64,000 bases of DNA from Pigmentiphaga sp. H8 (lineage in GTDB: Bacteria; Pseudomonadota; Gammaproteobacteria; Burkholderiales; Burkholderiaceae_B), in assembly GCF_003854895.1 (NCBI RefSeq), contig NZ_CP033966.1, forward strand, positions 3,286,001 through 3,350,000, given 5' to 3'. How positions within the stretch are numbered: the first letter of the stretch is position 1; every line of letters begins with the position of its first letter. Below the pieces are notes generated by a model. It was not told the origin of the DNA. It ran no database searches and saw nothing but the letters and a program-made list of their open reading frames with translations. The translations under genes and the position numbers were made by a program. Below are positions 16,112 to 24,010 of this stretch, in pieces.

Positions 16112-16678
16112 GTGATAGAGTTCGACGCAACCGAAACGGCGTCGAGAGTCAGTCCCTTGCCCCCTGCGTCTCCCCCTTCTCCGCGGCGCGATTCCGTCCA
16201 GCAACTGCTGGACGACTGGAAGCGCGAGCGCCCCGATCTCGATCCCTGGCCGCTGGGCATCATCGGCCGCCTGTCGCGCCTGTCCACGCACATGGTGCGG
16301 CACGCCGAGGAATGGCTGGCGCCCATGGGGCTGACCTGGGAGACCTTCAGCCTGATCGTCACCCTGCGCCGCTGCGGCCCGGAGTTCGCGCTCAAGCCCT
16401 CGGACCTGATCAAGGTGTCGCTGCTGACCTCGGGTGCCGTCACCAACCGCATCGATCGCGTGCAGGAGCGCGGCCTGGTGATGCGCGAACCGGATCCCAA
16501 CGACCGCCGCGGCGTGATCGTGCGGCTCACGCCCGAGGGCAAGGCGCTGGCCGACCAGGCCATCGCCCGCCACTTCGAGGCGATGGCGGAGCTGCTGCGG
16601 CCCCTCGGCCGCCAGGAAGCGGACAAGCTGGCCGCCATGCTGAGCACCCTGCTGTTCGCCATCGAGGCGGGCGACTAA
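16112..16678 (+). CDS. MarR-family transcriptional regulator
   Basis: A 188-aa regulator. Residues about 45-180 are the MarR fold, with LSRLSTHMVRHAEEWLAPMGLTW, the recognition region LIKVSLLTSGAVTNRIDRV and the beta-wing GLVMREPDPNDRRGVIVRLTPEG. The GTG at 16112 starts 16 bp after the preceding gene. The first about 30 residues (Pro/Ser-rich) are not conserved, so an internal TTG near 16156 is a possible alternative. It probably controls the ridA-Bug-binding-protein unit it ends, with a small carboxylate or phenolic effector. Confidence 0.82.
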   Translation: MIEFDATETASRVSPLPPASPPSPRRDSVQQLLDDWKRERPDLDPWPLGIIGRLSRLSTHMVRHAEEWLAPMGLTWETFSLIVTLRRCGPEFALKPSDLIKVSLLTSGAVTNRIDRVQERGLVMREPDPNDRRGVIVRLTPEGKALADQAIARHFEAMAELLRPLGRQEADKLAAMLSTLLFAIEAGD

Positions 16679-16682
16679 GGCC

Positions 16683-17525
16683 TCAAGCCCGCGCTTCCAC
16701 CGCCTGCGCGGCCAGCAGCAGTTGCGCCGCCACCGAGACCGCGATAATCCCCGGCAGCTTGCCCGGAATCGCCGGCAGCCCCACCGGACACACCAGCGCG
16801 TCGATGCCTGCCTCGGCCATGCCCCGCGCGCGCAGGCGCCGCTCGAAGGTCGTGCGCTTGGTGGCCGAGCCGATCAACCCGCAATAGGCGGCATCGCCGC
16901 GCTCCAGCACCGCGCGCACGATGTCGAAATCCAGCGCGTGGCTATGGGTCATGACCAGGTGCATGACGCCGGGCGCGGCGTCGGCGACTTCGGCCGCGAG
17001 GTCATCGGTCTGCAGCGTCTCGACCTGTCCGGGCAGCGGCTGGGGAAAAACGTTTTCGCGGGTGTCCAGCCACCGTATCCGGAACGGCAGCGGCAGCATG
17101 ACGTGCACCAGCGCCCGCGCCACGTGCCCGGCGCCATACAGCCAGAGTTCGTACGGCCGCGCCTCCAGCCCGTGCAGCCGCGGCATGGCCTCGTCCCCAT
17201 CCGCCAGCACCGAGAAGCGCAGCTCCACGCTGCCGCCGCAGCACTGGCCCAGCGAAGGACCGAGCGCGAAGCGGCGCGTCTGCTCGGCCGTGCAGCCGGC
17301 CTCGGCCTGCCGCAGCAGCGACTGCGCGTAGGCGATGGCTTCGTACTCCAGGTGGCCGCCGCCTATGGTGCCGGCAAAGCCTTCGGCGCCCACCAGCAGC
17401 GCCGCGTCGATGCCGCGCGGGGCGCTGCCCCGCACTTCCAGCACACGGACCAGGCACACGGCCCGGCCGCGCGCCGCGCGGGCGAAATCGGCCAGCCCCT
17501 GGGGCAGCAGCGCGGTATGCGTCAT
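16683..17525 (-). CDS. xdhC: xanthine dehydrogenase accessory protein XdhC
   Basis: A 280-aa chaperone that binds molybdenum cofactor, supports its sulfuration and inserts it into XdhB. The N-terminal XdhC domain has VRVLEVRGSAPRG and GTIGGGHLEYEAI plus the cysteine-containing LGQCCGGSVELRF. The C-terminal Rossmann-like domain has ELWLYGAGHVARAL and YCGLIGSATKR. It is not part of the mature enzyme. Its ATG overlaps the xdhB stop by 4 bp (ATGA), the last of two such overlaps in xdhABC. It converges with the MarR gene with a gap of only 4 bp. Confidence 0.92.
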   Translation of the reverse strand: MTHTALLPQGLADFARAARGRAVCLVRVLEVRGSAPRGIDAALLVGAEGFAGTIGGGHLEYEAIAYAQSLLRQAEAGCTAEQTRRFALGPSLGQCCGGSVELRFSVLADGDEAMPRLHGLEARPYELWLYGAGHVARALVHVMLPLPFRIRWLDTRENVFPQPLPGQVETLQTDDLAAEVADAAPGVMHLVMTHSHALDFDIVRAVLERGDAAYCGLIGSATKRTTFERRLRARGMAEAGIDALVCPVGLPAIPGKLPGIIAVSVAAQLLLAAQAVEARA

Positions 17526-19846
17526 TGCTCCACGGCTCGCAGCACGGCCTCGGGCGTGGCGGGCGCCGACAAGGGCACGAGCGGGGTGCGTCCCTGTTCG
17601 CGCCGGGCCGCGGCCACCGCCTCGCGTATGGCGAAGAACGCGGCGAAGCCCAGCATGAAAGGCGGTTCGCCCACGGCCTTGGAGCCGTAGACGTTGTCCT
17701 CGCGGTTGGGCTCGGGCCAGAGCGCCACGTGGAAATCGGCCGGCACGTCGCCCGAGGTCGGGATCTTGTAGGTGGACGGCGCATGCGTGGCCAGCGTGCC
17801 GTCCGGCTTCCAGACCAACTCCTCGGAGGTCAGCCAGCCCACGGCCTGCACGAAGCCGCCTTCGATCTGGCCCAGGTCGATGGCCGGATTGATGGACCGG
17901 CCCACGTCGTGCAGGATGTCCACGCGCAGCACCCGCGTCTCGCCGGTCAGGGTATCGACCGCGACCTCGGTCGCCGCCGCGCCGTAGGCGAAGTAGTAGA
18001 ACGGACGGCCGCGCATGGTCTGGTGGTCGTAGTGGATCTTGGGCGTGGCGTAGTAGCCGTCCGACCACAGCGACACGCGGGCGGCGTAGGCCGCCTTGGC
18101 CACGGCCACGAAATCGAGTTCGGCGCCGGGCACGAGCACCTTGCCGCCGCGTATCGACACCTGCGCCACGTCCAGGCCGCGCGTGCCCGCCACATGGGCG
18201 CGCAGGCGGTCGCGCACCTCGCGCGCCGCGAACTCGGCCGCCCGGCCGTTCAGGTCGGTGCCGCTGGAAGCGGCGGTGGCCGAGGCGTTGGGCACCCGGC
18301 CGGTATCGGTGGCGGTGATGCGCACCCATGCCAGCGGCACGCCCAGCGTGTCGGCCACGACCTGGCACACCTTGGTATGCAGCCCCTGCCCCATCTCGGT
18401 CCCGCCGTGGTTCACCGTGACCGAACCGTCGGTATAGACGTTCACCAACGCACCGGCCTGGTTGAACATCGTGGCCGTGAACGAGATGCCGAATTTCACG
18501 GGCGTCAGGGCCAGGCCGCGCTTGATCACCGGACTGGCGGCATTCCAGCGCGCGATGGCCTCGCGCCGCCCGGCGTAGCCGCAGTCGGCCTCCAGCCTCT
18601 CGATCAGCGCGGGAAGAATGTTGTCGGTGACCTGCATCCCGTAGGGCGTGCGGTCGCGGGGCGCATCGCCGTACAGGTTGATCCGGCGCACGGCCAGCGG
18701 ATCCAGGCCGAGGTGGCGGGCGATGTCGTCCAGGGCCGCCTCGATCATGCCCACGCCCTGGGGCCCGCCAAAGCCCCGGAAGGCCGTATGGGACTGGGTA
18801 TGGGTCTTGCAGCGATAGCTGTGGATGGCGGCGGCCGGCAGGTAGTAGGCGTTGTCGGCATGGAAGATGGCGCGATCGGCGATCGGCCCCGACAGGTCGG
18901 CCGAAAATCCGCAGGCCGCCGCCTGCATCAGGTCGATGGCCAGGATGCGCCCCTGGCCGTCGAAGCCCACCGTCCAGCGGCCGAGGAAGGGATGGCGCTT
19001 GCCCGTGATCAGGAAATCGTCGTCGCGGTCGAGCCGCATCTTGCACGGTGCCCCGGCGATGCGCGCCGCCACCGCCGCCCATACCGCGATGTGGCCGGCC
19101 TGGGTCTCCTTGCCGCCGAATCCGCCGCCCATGCGGCGGCATTCGACCTGCACCGAATGGGCCGGCACGCCCAGCGCATCGGCCACCCAGTGCTGCACTT
19201 CGCCCGGATGCTGAGTGGACGACAGCACTTTCATCGTGCCGTCCTCGCCCGGCATGGCCAGGGCGACCTGTCCTTCCAGGTAGAACTGTTCCTGCCCGCC
19301 CATCGCGAACTCGCCTTGCAGGCGGTGGGGCGCGGCGGCCATGGCCGCCTCGACGTCGCCTTCGGCCAGATGCACCGGGGGCAGCACCCAGGACTCGGCC
19401 GCCAGCGCCTCGGCTATGGTCAGGATGGCCGGCAGCGGCTCGACCTCCATCCGCACCGCCCGCGCGGCCACGCGCGCCGCCTTGGCGCCGGTGGCGACGA
19501 CCAGCGCGACCGGCTGGCCCAGGTATTCGATCAGGTCCGCGGGCAGGATGGGTTCGTCGTGCCCCGCCCCCACCACGTTGGCGGCGGGCAGGTCGGTGGC
19601 GGTCACCACGCGGCGCACGCCGGGCACCGCCAGCGCGGCCGAGGCATCCAGGCTCTTCAATCGCCCGTGCGCGACCTTCGACAGCACGGGAGCGACGAAC
19701 AGGGTGCCGCGCGGCTCGGGCACGTCGTCGACATACAGCGCGCGGCCGCTGACGTGCAGGTGCGCCGCCTCGTGCGGCGCCGCCACGCCGCAGGCCTGCG
19801 GCTCGGCCTTGACGTTCAGGATGCCGGGATGGTCGGGCGCGTTCAT
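17522..19846 (-). CDS. xdhB: xanthine dehydrogenase molybdopterin-binding subunit XdhB
   Basis: A 774-aa large subunit carrying the molybdenum cofactor, where hypoxanthine and xanthine are hydroxylated to urate. Features are the N-terminal a/b hammerhead (HLHVSGRALYVDDVPEPRG), GGGFGGKETQ, TAFRGFGGPQG and the catalytic glutamate E727 in KAVGEPPFMLG. The Arg of AFRGFGG and the Glu preceding it in other xanthine dehydrogenases fit a purine substrate. No signal peptide is present, so the enzyme is cytoplasmic. It is joined by ATGA overlaps to xdhA upstream and xdhC downstream. Confidence 0.94.
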   Translation of the reverse strand: MNAPDHPGILNVKAEPQACGVAAPHEAAHLHVSGRALYVDDVPEPRGTLFVAPVLSKVAHGRLKSLDASAALAVPGVRRVVTATDLPAANVVGAGHDEPILPADLIEYLGQPVALVVATGAKAARVAARAVRMEVEPLPAILTIAEALAAESWVLPPVHLAEGDVEAAMAAAPHRLQGEFAMGGQEQFYLEGQVALAMPGEDGTMKVLSSTQHPGEVQHWVADALGVPAHSVQVECRRMGGGFGGKETQAGHIAVWAAVAARIAGAPCKMRLDRDDDFLITGKRHPFLGRWTVGFDGQGRILAIDLMQAAACGFSADLSGPIADRAIFHADNAYYLPAAAIHSYRCKTHTQSHTAFRGFGGPQGVGMIEAALDDIARHLGLDPLAVRRINLYGDAPRDRTPYGMQVTDNILPALIERLEADCGYAGRREAIARWNAASPVIKRGLALTPVKFGISFTATMFNQAGALVNVYTDGSVTVNHGGTEMGQGLHTKVCQVVADTLGVPLAWVRITATDTGRVPNASATAASSGTDLNGRAAEFAAREVRDRLRAHVAGTRGLDVAQVSIRGGKVLVPGAELDFVAVAKAAYAARVSLWSDGYYATPKIHYDHQTMRGRPFYYFAYGAAATEVAVDTLTGETRVLRVDILHDVGRSINPAIDLGQIEGGFVQAVGWLTSEELVWKPDGTLATHAPSTYKIPTSGDVPADFHVALWPEPNREDNVYGSKAVGEPPFMLGFAAFFAIREAVAAARREQGRTPLVPLSAPATPEAVLRAVEQ

Positions 19847-21444
19847 GCTTGTATCGCCGCGAGTTCGCCCAGGCGCGTGGCCGGCGCCTGCCGCGCCAGT
19901 TGCAGGCAGGAACGCAGCAGCAGGTTGGCCGCGGCCTGGCGCCGATAGGCCGCGCTGGCGCGCAGATCGTCCAGGGGATCGAATTCGTCGTGCATGGCCT
20001 GCCAGGCCGCCCGCATGCCGGGACTGTCGCGCAGCGCCGCGGCGGGCTGGTCCACCCGCAGGCCCAGCAGCGCCTGCTCGGTGCGCACGGCGCGGCTGGA
20101 CACCGCGGCCATGCCGCCCGCCCCCACGCCGGCGGCCACGATGCGGCCGCCTTCCACGCGCAGCGCCGTGGCCAAGGCCACCGCGCTGATGTCCTGCTCG
20201 ACCCGCTTGGACAGCTTCCAGGCATGGACCGCGACATCGGCGCCGGGCAGCGGCACACGCACGGCGCGGATGAATTCGCCCGGACGCAGGTCGTTCTTCT
20301 GGTAGCCGTGATAGAAGTCGGTCAGCGGCAGGATCCGCTCGCGGCCCTGCCGGTGCAGCACCACCGAGCCGCCCAGCGCGATCAGCAGCGGCGCGGTGTC
20401 GCCGATGGGCGAACCGTTCGCGACGTTGCCGACCAGCGTGGCGCTGTTGCGCACCGGCACCGAGGCGAAGCGGTCGAAGTAATCGATACAGGCGGCAAAG
20501 TGCGGCGCCAGCGCCCGCCACGCGTCCTCGACGGTGACCGCCGCGCCGATCTCCAGGCACGCGACATCCGCTTCCCAGCGCGACGATGCCAGCGCATCCC
20601 GGCCGATGCGATCGATCGTGGCCAGTTCGGACACCCCGCCTATCCACAACACGTCGCCCAGCGCGCGATGCTGCTTGGTCACCCACAGGCCGACGTCGGT
20701 CGCGCCGGCCACGATGCGGCTGTCCGGATGCGCCGCGCGCAGCGCCGCCAGTTGCGCCAGCGTGCGCGGCGCCAGGAAGCGCCCGCGCGCATGGCCCTCG
20801 AAACCTTCGGTGGATTCCGGCGCGGTCCAGGCTTGCTGCCCCGGCGCCACCTGCGCCAGGCGCTCGCGCATCCCGCCGGCCGTCTCGCCCTGCCAGTCCG
20901 GTGTGCACATCGCCTGCGCCGCGTCCAGGATGGGGCGATACCCCGTGCACCGGCACAGGTTGCCGGACAAGGCCCGCACCGCGTCGTCGCGGTCGACCGC
21001 CGCGTCATCGGCCAGCCGCCGGCCCTCGTACATGGCATACAGCGACATCACGATGCCCGGGGTGCAGAAGCCGCATTGCGAACCATGGTGCGCCACCATG
21101 GCCGCCTGCACGGGATGCAGGGCCCCGGGTTCGCCGATGTCGCCGGCGGTCGCCAGCAGCTTGCCGTCCAGCGCCGCCACGGGCTGGATGCAGGCATTGA
21201 TGGCGCGCACACGAAGATCGCCGGCGTCGTCCAGGTCGGTTACCGCCACGGTACAGGCGCCGCAATCGCCTTCGGCGCAGCCTTCCTTGGCGGCATGGCA
21301 GCCGGCCTGTTCCCTCAGCCATTCCAGCACTGTGAGGGCGGGCGGCAAGCCGCCCAGTTCGACCAGCCTGGGGCCATGCCAGAAGCGCACGGGGCGAACC
21401 CGCAGCTCCGGCGGCGTATCGGGGGAGGAAGGATCGGAAGCCAT
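19843..21444 (-). CDS. xdhA: xanthine dehydrogenase FeS/FAD subunit XdhA
   Basis: A 533-aa small subunit that passes electrons from XdhB to NAD+. It has the plant-type 2Fe-2S cysteines C49, C56, C61 and C64, then the second cluster at C124/C127 (CGFC) and C164/C166 (CRC). Residues about 195-530 are the FAD-binding and CO-dehydrogenase-flavoprotein C domains (RIVAGATDVGLWV, GNVANGSPIGD). The ATG at 21444 was chosen because the first beta strand (LRVRPVRFWHGPRLVEL) begins soon after; an in-frame start at 21543 would add 33 unlikely residues. It is first in the xdhABC operon and diverges from the LysR gene. Confidence 0.92.
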   Translation of the reverse strand: MASDPSSPDTPPELRVRPVRFWHGPRLVELGGLPPALTVLEWLREQAGCHAAKEGCAEGDCGACTVAVTDLDDAGDLRVRAINACIQPVAALDGKLLATAGDIGEPGALHPVQAAMVAHHGSQCGFCTPGIVMSLYAMYEGRRLADDAAVDRDDAVRALSGNLCRCTGYRPILDAAQAMCTPDWQGETAGGMRERLAQVAPGQQAWTAPESTEGFEGHARGRFLAPRTLAQLAALRAAHPDSRIVAGATDVGLWVTKQHRALGDVLWIGGVSELATIDRIGRDALASSRWEADVACLEIGAAVTVEDAWRALAPHFAACIDYFDRFASVPVRNSATLVGNVANGSPIGDTAPLLIALGGSVVLHRQGRERILPLTDFYHGYQKNDLRPGEFIRAVRVPLPGADVAVHAWKLSKRVEQDISAVALATALRVEGGRIVAAGVGAGGMAAVSSRAVRTEQALLGLRVDQPAAALRDSPGMRAAWQAMHDEFDPLDDLRASAAYRRQAAANLLLRSCLQLARQAPATRLGELAAIQA

Positions 21445-21529
21445 GTCGCTCAGCCAGGAGTACGCCCGCCGCGTCCATCGCGGCACGCCAGGGACCATAT
21501 CCGAAACATACGCGCCCTGGCGGGGCTTG

Positions 21530-21570
21530 TCATCTTCATCCAAAGATGAGCATTATCCATTTTCATGGAT
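21530..21570. promoter_or_regulatory. candidate LysR operator pair, xdhA-lysR divergent region
   Basis: Two adjacent inverted repeats lie just before the LysR gene. The first is TCATCTT and AAGATGA around 6 bp (21530-21549). The second is ATCCAT and ATGGAT around TTTC (21555-21570). The spacing of about one to two helical turns and the position in the 143-bp divergent gap match the usual recognition/activation site layout of LysR-type regulators. Confidence 0.5.
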
Positions 21571-21587
21571 GATTTGCCGGAGCTCCC

Positions 21588-22574
21588 ATGCCCGCCTCCC
21601 CGCCCGCCACAGCCCCGGGCAGCACCGACCTGTCCCGCCTCAGCCTGACCGACATCCAGGCCTTCGTCACGCTGCTGGACACGCTGCACGTCTCGCGCGC
21701 CGCGATACGGCTGGGCATGGGCCAGCCCCAGCTGTCGGGCCGGCTGGCCCGGCTGCGCCGCCTGACCGGCGACCTGCTGTTCGCGCGCGGGCCGGGCGGC
21801 GTCGTACCCACCGCCACCGCCCTGTCGCTGGAGGCGCCGGCGCGGGAAATGCTGGCGCAGGCCGAGCACTTCCTGGCGCCCCCGGACGAATTCGATCCAC
21901 GCAAGGCGCGCGGCACCCTGCACCTGGCCGCGCCGGACTATCTGGACCCCATGCTGCTGCCGCGCCTGGCCGGCCGGCTGCGCACCGCCGCGCCCGCCCT
22001 GGCGCTGAGCGTGCACCCGCTGACGGACGACCTGGACTACGCGCAGAAACTGGGCGACGGCCGCCTGGACCTGGTCATCGCCAACTGGCCCGACCCACCG
22101 GCGCAGTTGCACCGGCTGCCGCTGATGGAGGACGAACTGGTGGTGATGATGGGCAGCCACCATCCCCTGGCGCGCCGCGGCCTGACCGCGCAGGCCTATC
22201 TGCAGGCGCGCCACGCCGCGCCCACGGCGATGCGCCCTGGCCTGCGCAGCACGGTCGACGCCATGCTCGCGCGGCTGGGACACACGCGCCACATCGCGCT
22301 CGAATGTCCCGTGTTCAGCCTGATTCCCTACGTGCTGACGCAGACCGACCTGCTGCTGACCACCGGCAGGCGCTTCACCGATTTCTTCGCCAGCTCGCTG
22401 CCGGTCTCGGTGATGCCGCTTCCCATTCCGCTGCCGTCATTGCAGTACTACCTGCTGTGGCACCCGCGCGCGCGGCGCGACGGGCCCGTGCGCTGGCTGC
22501 GCGAACAGATCGCCGCCAGCGTGCGCGCGCCGGCCGTCAGCTCCCCCGATACGTACTCCAGCTCCAGGGGCTGA
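21588..22574 (+). CDS. LysR-family regulator of purine catabolism genes
   Basis: A 328-aa LysR-type regulator. Residues about 18-78 form the winged helix (LTDIQAFVTLLDTLHVSRAA, GQPQLSGRLARLRRLTGDLLF). The effector-binding domain starts near 110 (GTLHLAAPDYLDPMLLPRLA). It sits between divergent xdhABC and the convergent hiuH gene, so control of xanthine and urate catabolism is the natural role; the co-inducer may be a purine or ureide. The last 38 bp overlap the 3' end of hiuH on the other strand. Confidence 0.87.
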   Translation: MPASPPATAPGSTDLSRLSLTDIQAFVTLLDTLHVSRAAIRLGMGQPQLSGRLARLRRLTGDLLFARGPGGVVPTATALSLEAPAREMLAQAEHFLAPPDEFDPRKARGTLHLAAPDYLDPMLLPRLAGRLRTAAPALALSVHPLTDDLDYAQKLGDGRLDLVIANWPDPPAQLHRLPLMEDELVVMMGSHHPLARRGLTAQAYLQARHAAPTAMRPGLRSTVDAMLARLGHTRHIALECPVFSLIPYVLTQTDLLLTTGRRFTDFFASSLPVSVMPLPIPLPSLQYYLLWHPRARRDGPVRWLREQIAASVRAPAVSSPDTYSSSRG

Positions 22575-22890
22575 CCAGCAGCGGCACGTGGTAGTGCTGG
22601 CCGGGCTGCGCGATGCCGAAGTCGAGCGCGACGCGATCGACGAAGCGCGGTTCGGGCAACGCCAGCCCGCGCGCGGCGAAATAGTCGCCGGCCTCGAACA
22701 CCAGGCGGTAGGCGGCGGCGACGAGCTCGTCGCCTTCGAGCAGCGCCCCGTCCACGCGCCCATCGGCATTGGTGGACAGTTGCCGCAGCAGGACCGCCTG
22801 GCCGTCATCCATGCGGAACAGTTCTATCCTCATGCCCGCGGCCGGACAGCCATGGGCGGTATCGAGAACGTGGGTGGTCAGCTTTCCCAT
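22537..22890 (-). CDS. hiuH: 5-hydroxyisourate hydrolase (transthyretin-like)
   Basis: A 117-aa transthyretin-related protein that hydrolyses 5-hydroxyisourate to OHCU, the step after uricase. It has the N-terminal LTTHVLDTAHGCPA with His7, the central RVD/DELV region, and the C-terminal signature YRGS ending the protein, which separates the enzyme from hormone-binding transthyretin. The ATG at 22890 is preceded by AGGA; the longer frame upstream lacks conservation. It diverges from puuE, whose product acts two steps later. Confidence 0.95.
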   Translation of the reverse strand: MGKLTTHVLDTAHGCPAAGMRIELFRMDDGQAVLLRQLSTNADGRVDGALLEGDELVAAAYRLVFEAGDYFAARGLALPEPRFVDRVALDFGIAQPGQHYHVPLLVSPWSWSTYRGS

Positions 22891-23060
22891 GGGGATCCTT
22901 TGATGGAACGCGATGGCGCGGCGCGCGCCGGCCGGCGCGAGGACAAAAGTGTATATAGTTTCGCTAGCGGCTACATCCCCGCCCGCGGCCCTTCCGCCCG
23001 GCATGGGAGAATGTCCATGCGTGTCCGTTCCGTTTCCACTCCTGATTCGTTGCCCGCGCC

Positions 23061-24002
23061 ATGACAGCATATCCCCGCGACATGATCGGCTACGGCCGCC
23101 ACCTTCCCGACGCGCGCTGGCCCAACCGCGCCCGCGTGGCCGTGCAGTTCGTCCTGAACTACGAGGAAGGCGCCGAGAACCACGTCCTGCACGGCGACGC
23201 CGCCTCCGAACAGTTCCTGTCCGAGATCGTGGGCGCGGCCGCCTACCCGGCGCGGCACATGAGCATGGACTCCATCTACGAATACGGCTCGCGCGCCGGC
23301 GTCTGGCGCATCCTGAACGAATTCGAGCGGCGGCGCCTGCCGCTCACGGTGTTCGGCTGCGGAATGGCGCTCGAGCGCAACCTGGAAGCCACGGCGGCTT
23401 TCCTGGAGCATGGCCACGAGATCGCCTGCCACGGCTGGCGCTGGATCCACTACCAGAACCTGGACGAGGCCACCGAGCGCGAGCACATGCATCGCGGCAC
23501 GGAAATCCTGCGCCGGCTGACCGATGGCGCCTGGCCCCTGGGCTGGTACACGGGACGCGACAGCCCCAACACGCGCCGCCTGCTGGTCGAACAGGGCGAC
23601 TACCTGTACGACAGCGACTACTACGGCGACGACCTGCCGTTCTGGACCGAAGTCGAGACGTCCTCCGGCGCGCGCAAGCCCCACCTGATCGTCCCGTACA
23701 CGCTGGACGCCAACGACATGCGCTTCGCGACGCCGCAGGGATTCAATACCGCCGATCATTTCTTCCACTACCTGCGCGACACCTTCGACGTGCTCTACAC
23801 GGAAGGCGCCGACAAGCCGCGCATGATGTCGGTGGGCATGCATTGCCGGTTGCTGGGCCGCCCCGGCCGCTTCACGGCCCTGCAGCGCTTCCTGGACCAC
23901 GTCGAGAAGCATCAGGACGTCTGGGTATGCCGCCGCGTCGACATCGCCCGCCACTGGAAGCAAGAACACCCGTACACGCCGGCCGCCGGCTCCGCCTCCT
24001 GA
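23061..24002 (+). CDS. puuE: allantoinase PuuE (polysaccharide-deacetylase fold)
   Basis: A 313-aa cofactor-independent allantoinase converting allantoin to allantoate. It belongs to the carbohydrate esterase 4-like fold, with VQFVLNYEEGAENHV, GCGMALERN, the active-site stretch EIACHGWRWIHYQ and GWYTGRDSPNTRRLL. The usual metal-dependent allantoinase AllB is unrelated, so the name rests on PuuE similarity and on context. It starts 8 bp before the uraD-allC fusion ends its spacing, that is, the next ATG follows after 8 bp, so the two are co-transcribed. Confidence 0.92.
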   Translation: MTAYPRDMIGYGRHLPDARWPNRARVAVQFVLNYEEGAENHVLHGDAASEQFLSEIVGAAAYPARHMSMDSIYEYGSRAGVWRILNEFERRRLPLTVFGCGMALERNLEATAAFLEHGHEIACHGWRWIHYQNLDEATEREHMHRGTEILRRLTDGAWPLGWYTGRDSPNTRRLLVEQGDYLYDSDYYGDDLPFWTEVETSSGARKPHLIVPYTLDANDMRFATPQGFNTADHFFHYLRDTFDVLYTEGADKPRMMSVGMHCRLLGRPGRFTALQRFLDHVEKHQDVWVCRRVDIARHWKQEHPYTPAAGSAS

Positions 24003-24010
24003 TTCCCGCC

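Noticed and set aside
16683..20956. Very long minus-strand frames running through xdhC and xdhB
   Set aside because: The recognisable enzymes are contained in shorter parts with proper starts and ATGA overlaps; the rest of each long frame is Arg/Ala/Pro-rich noise from the high GC content.
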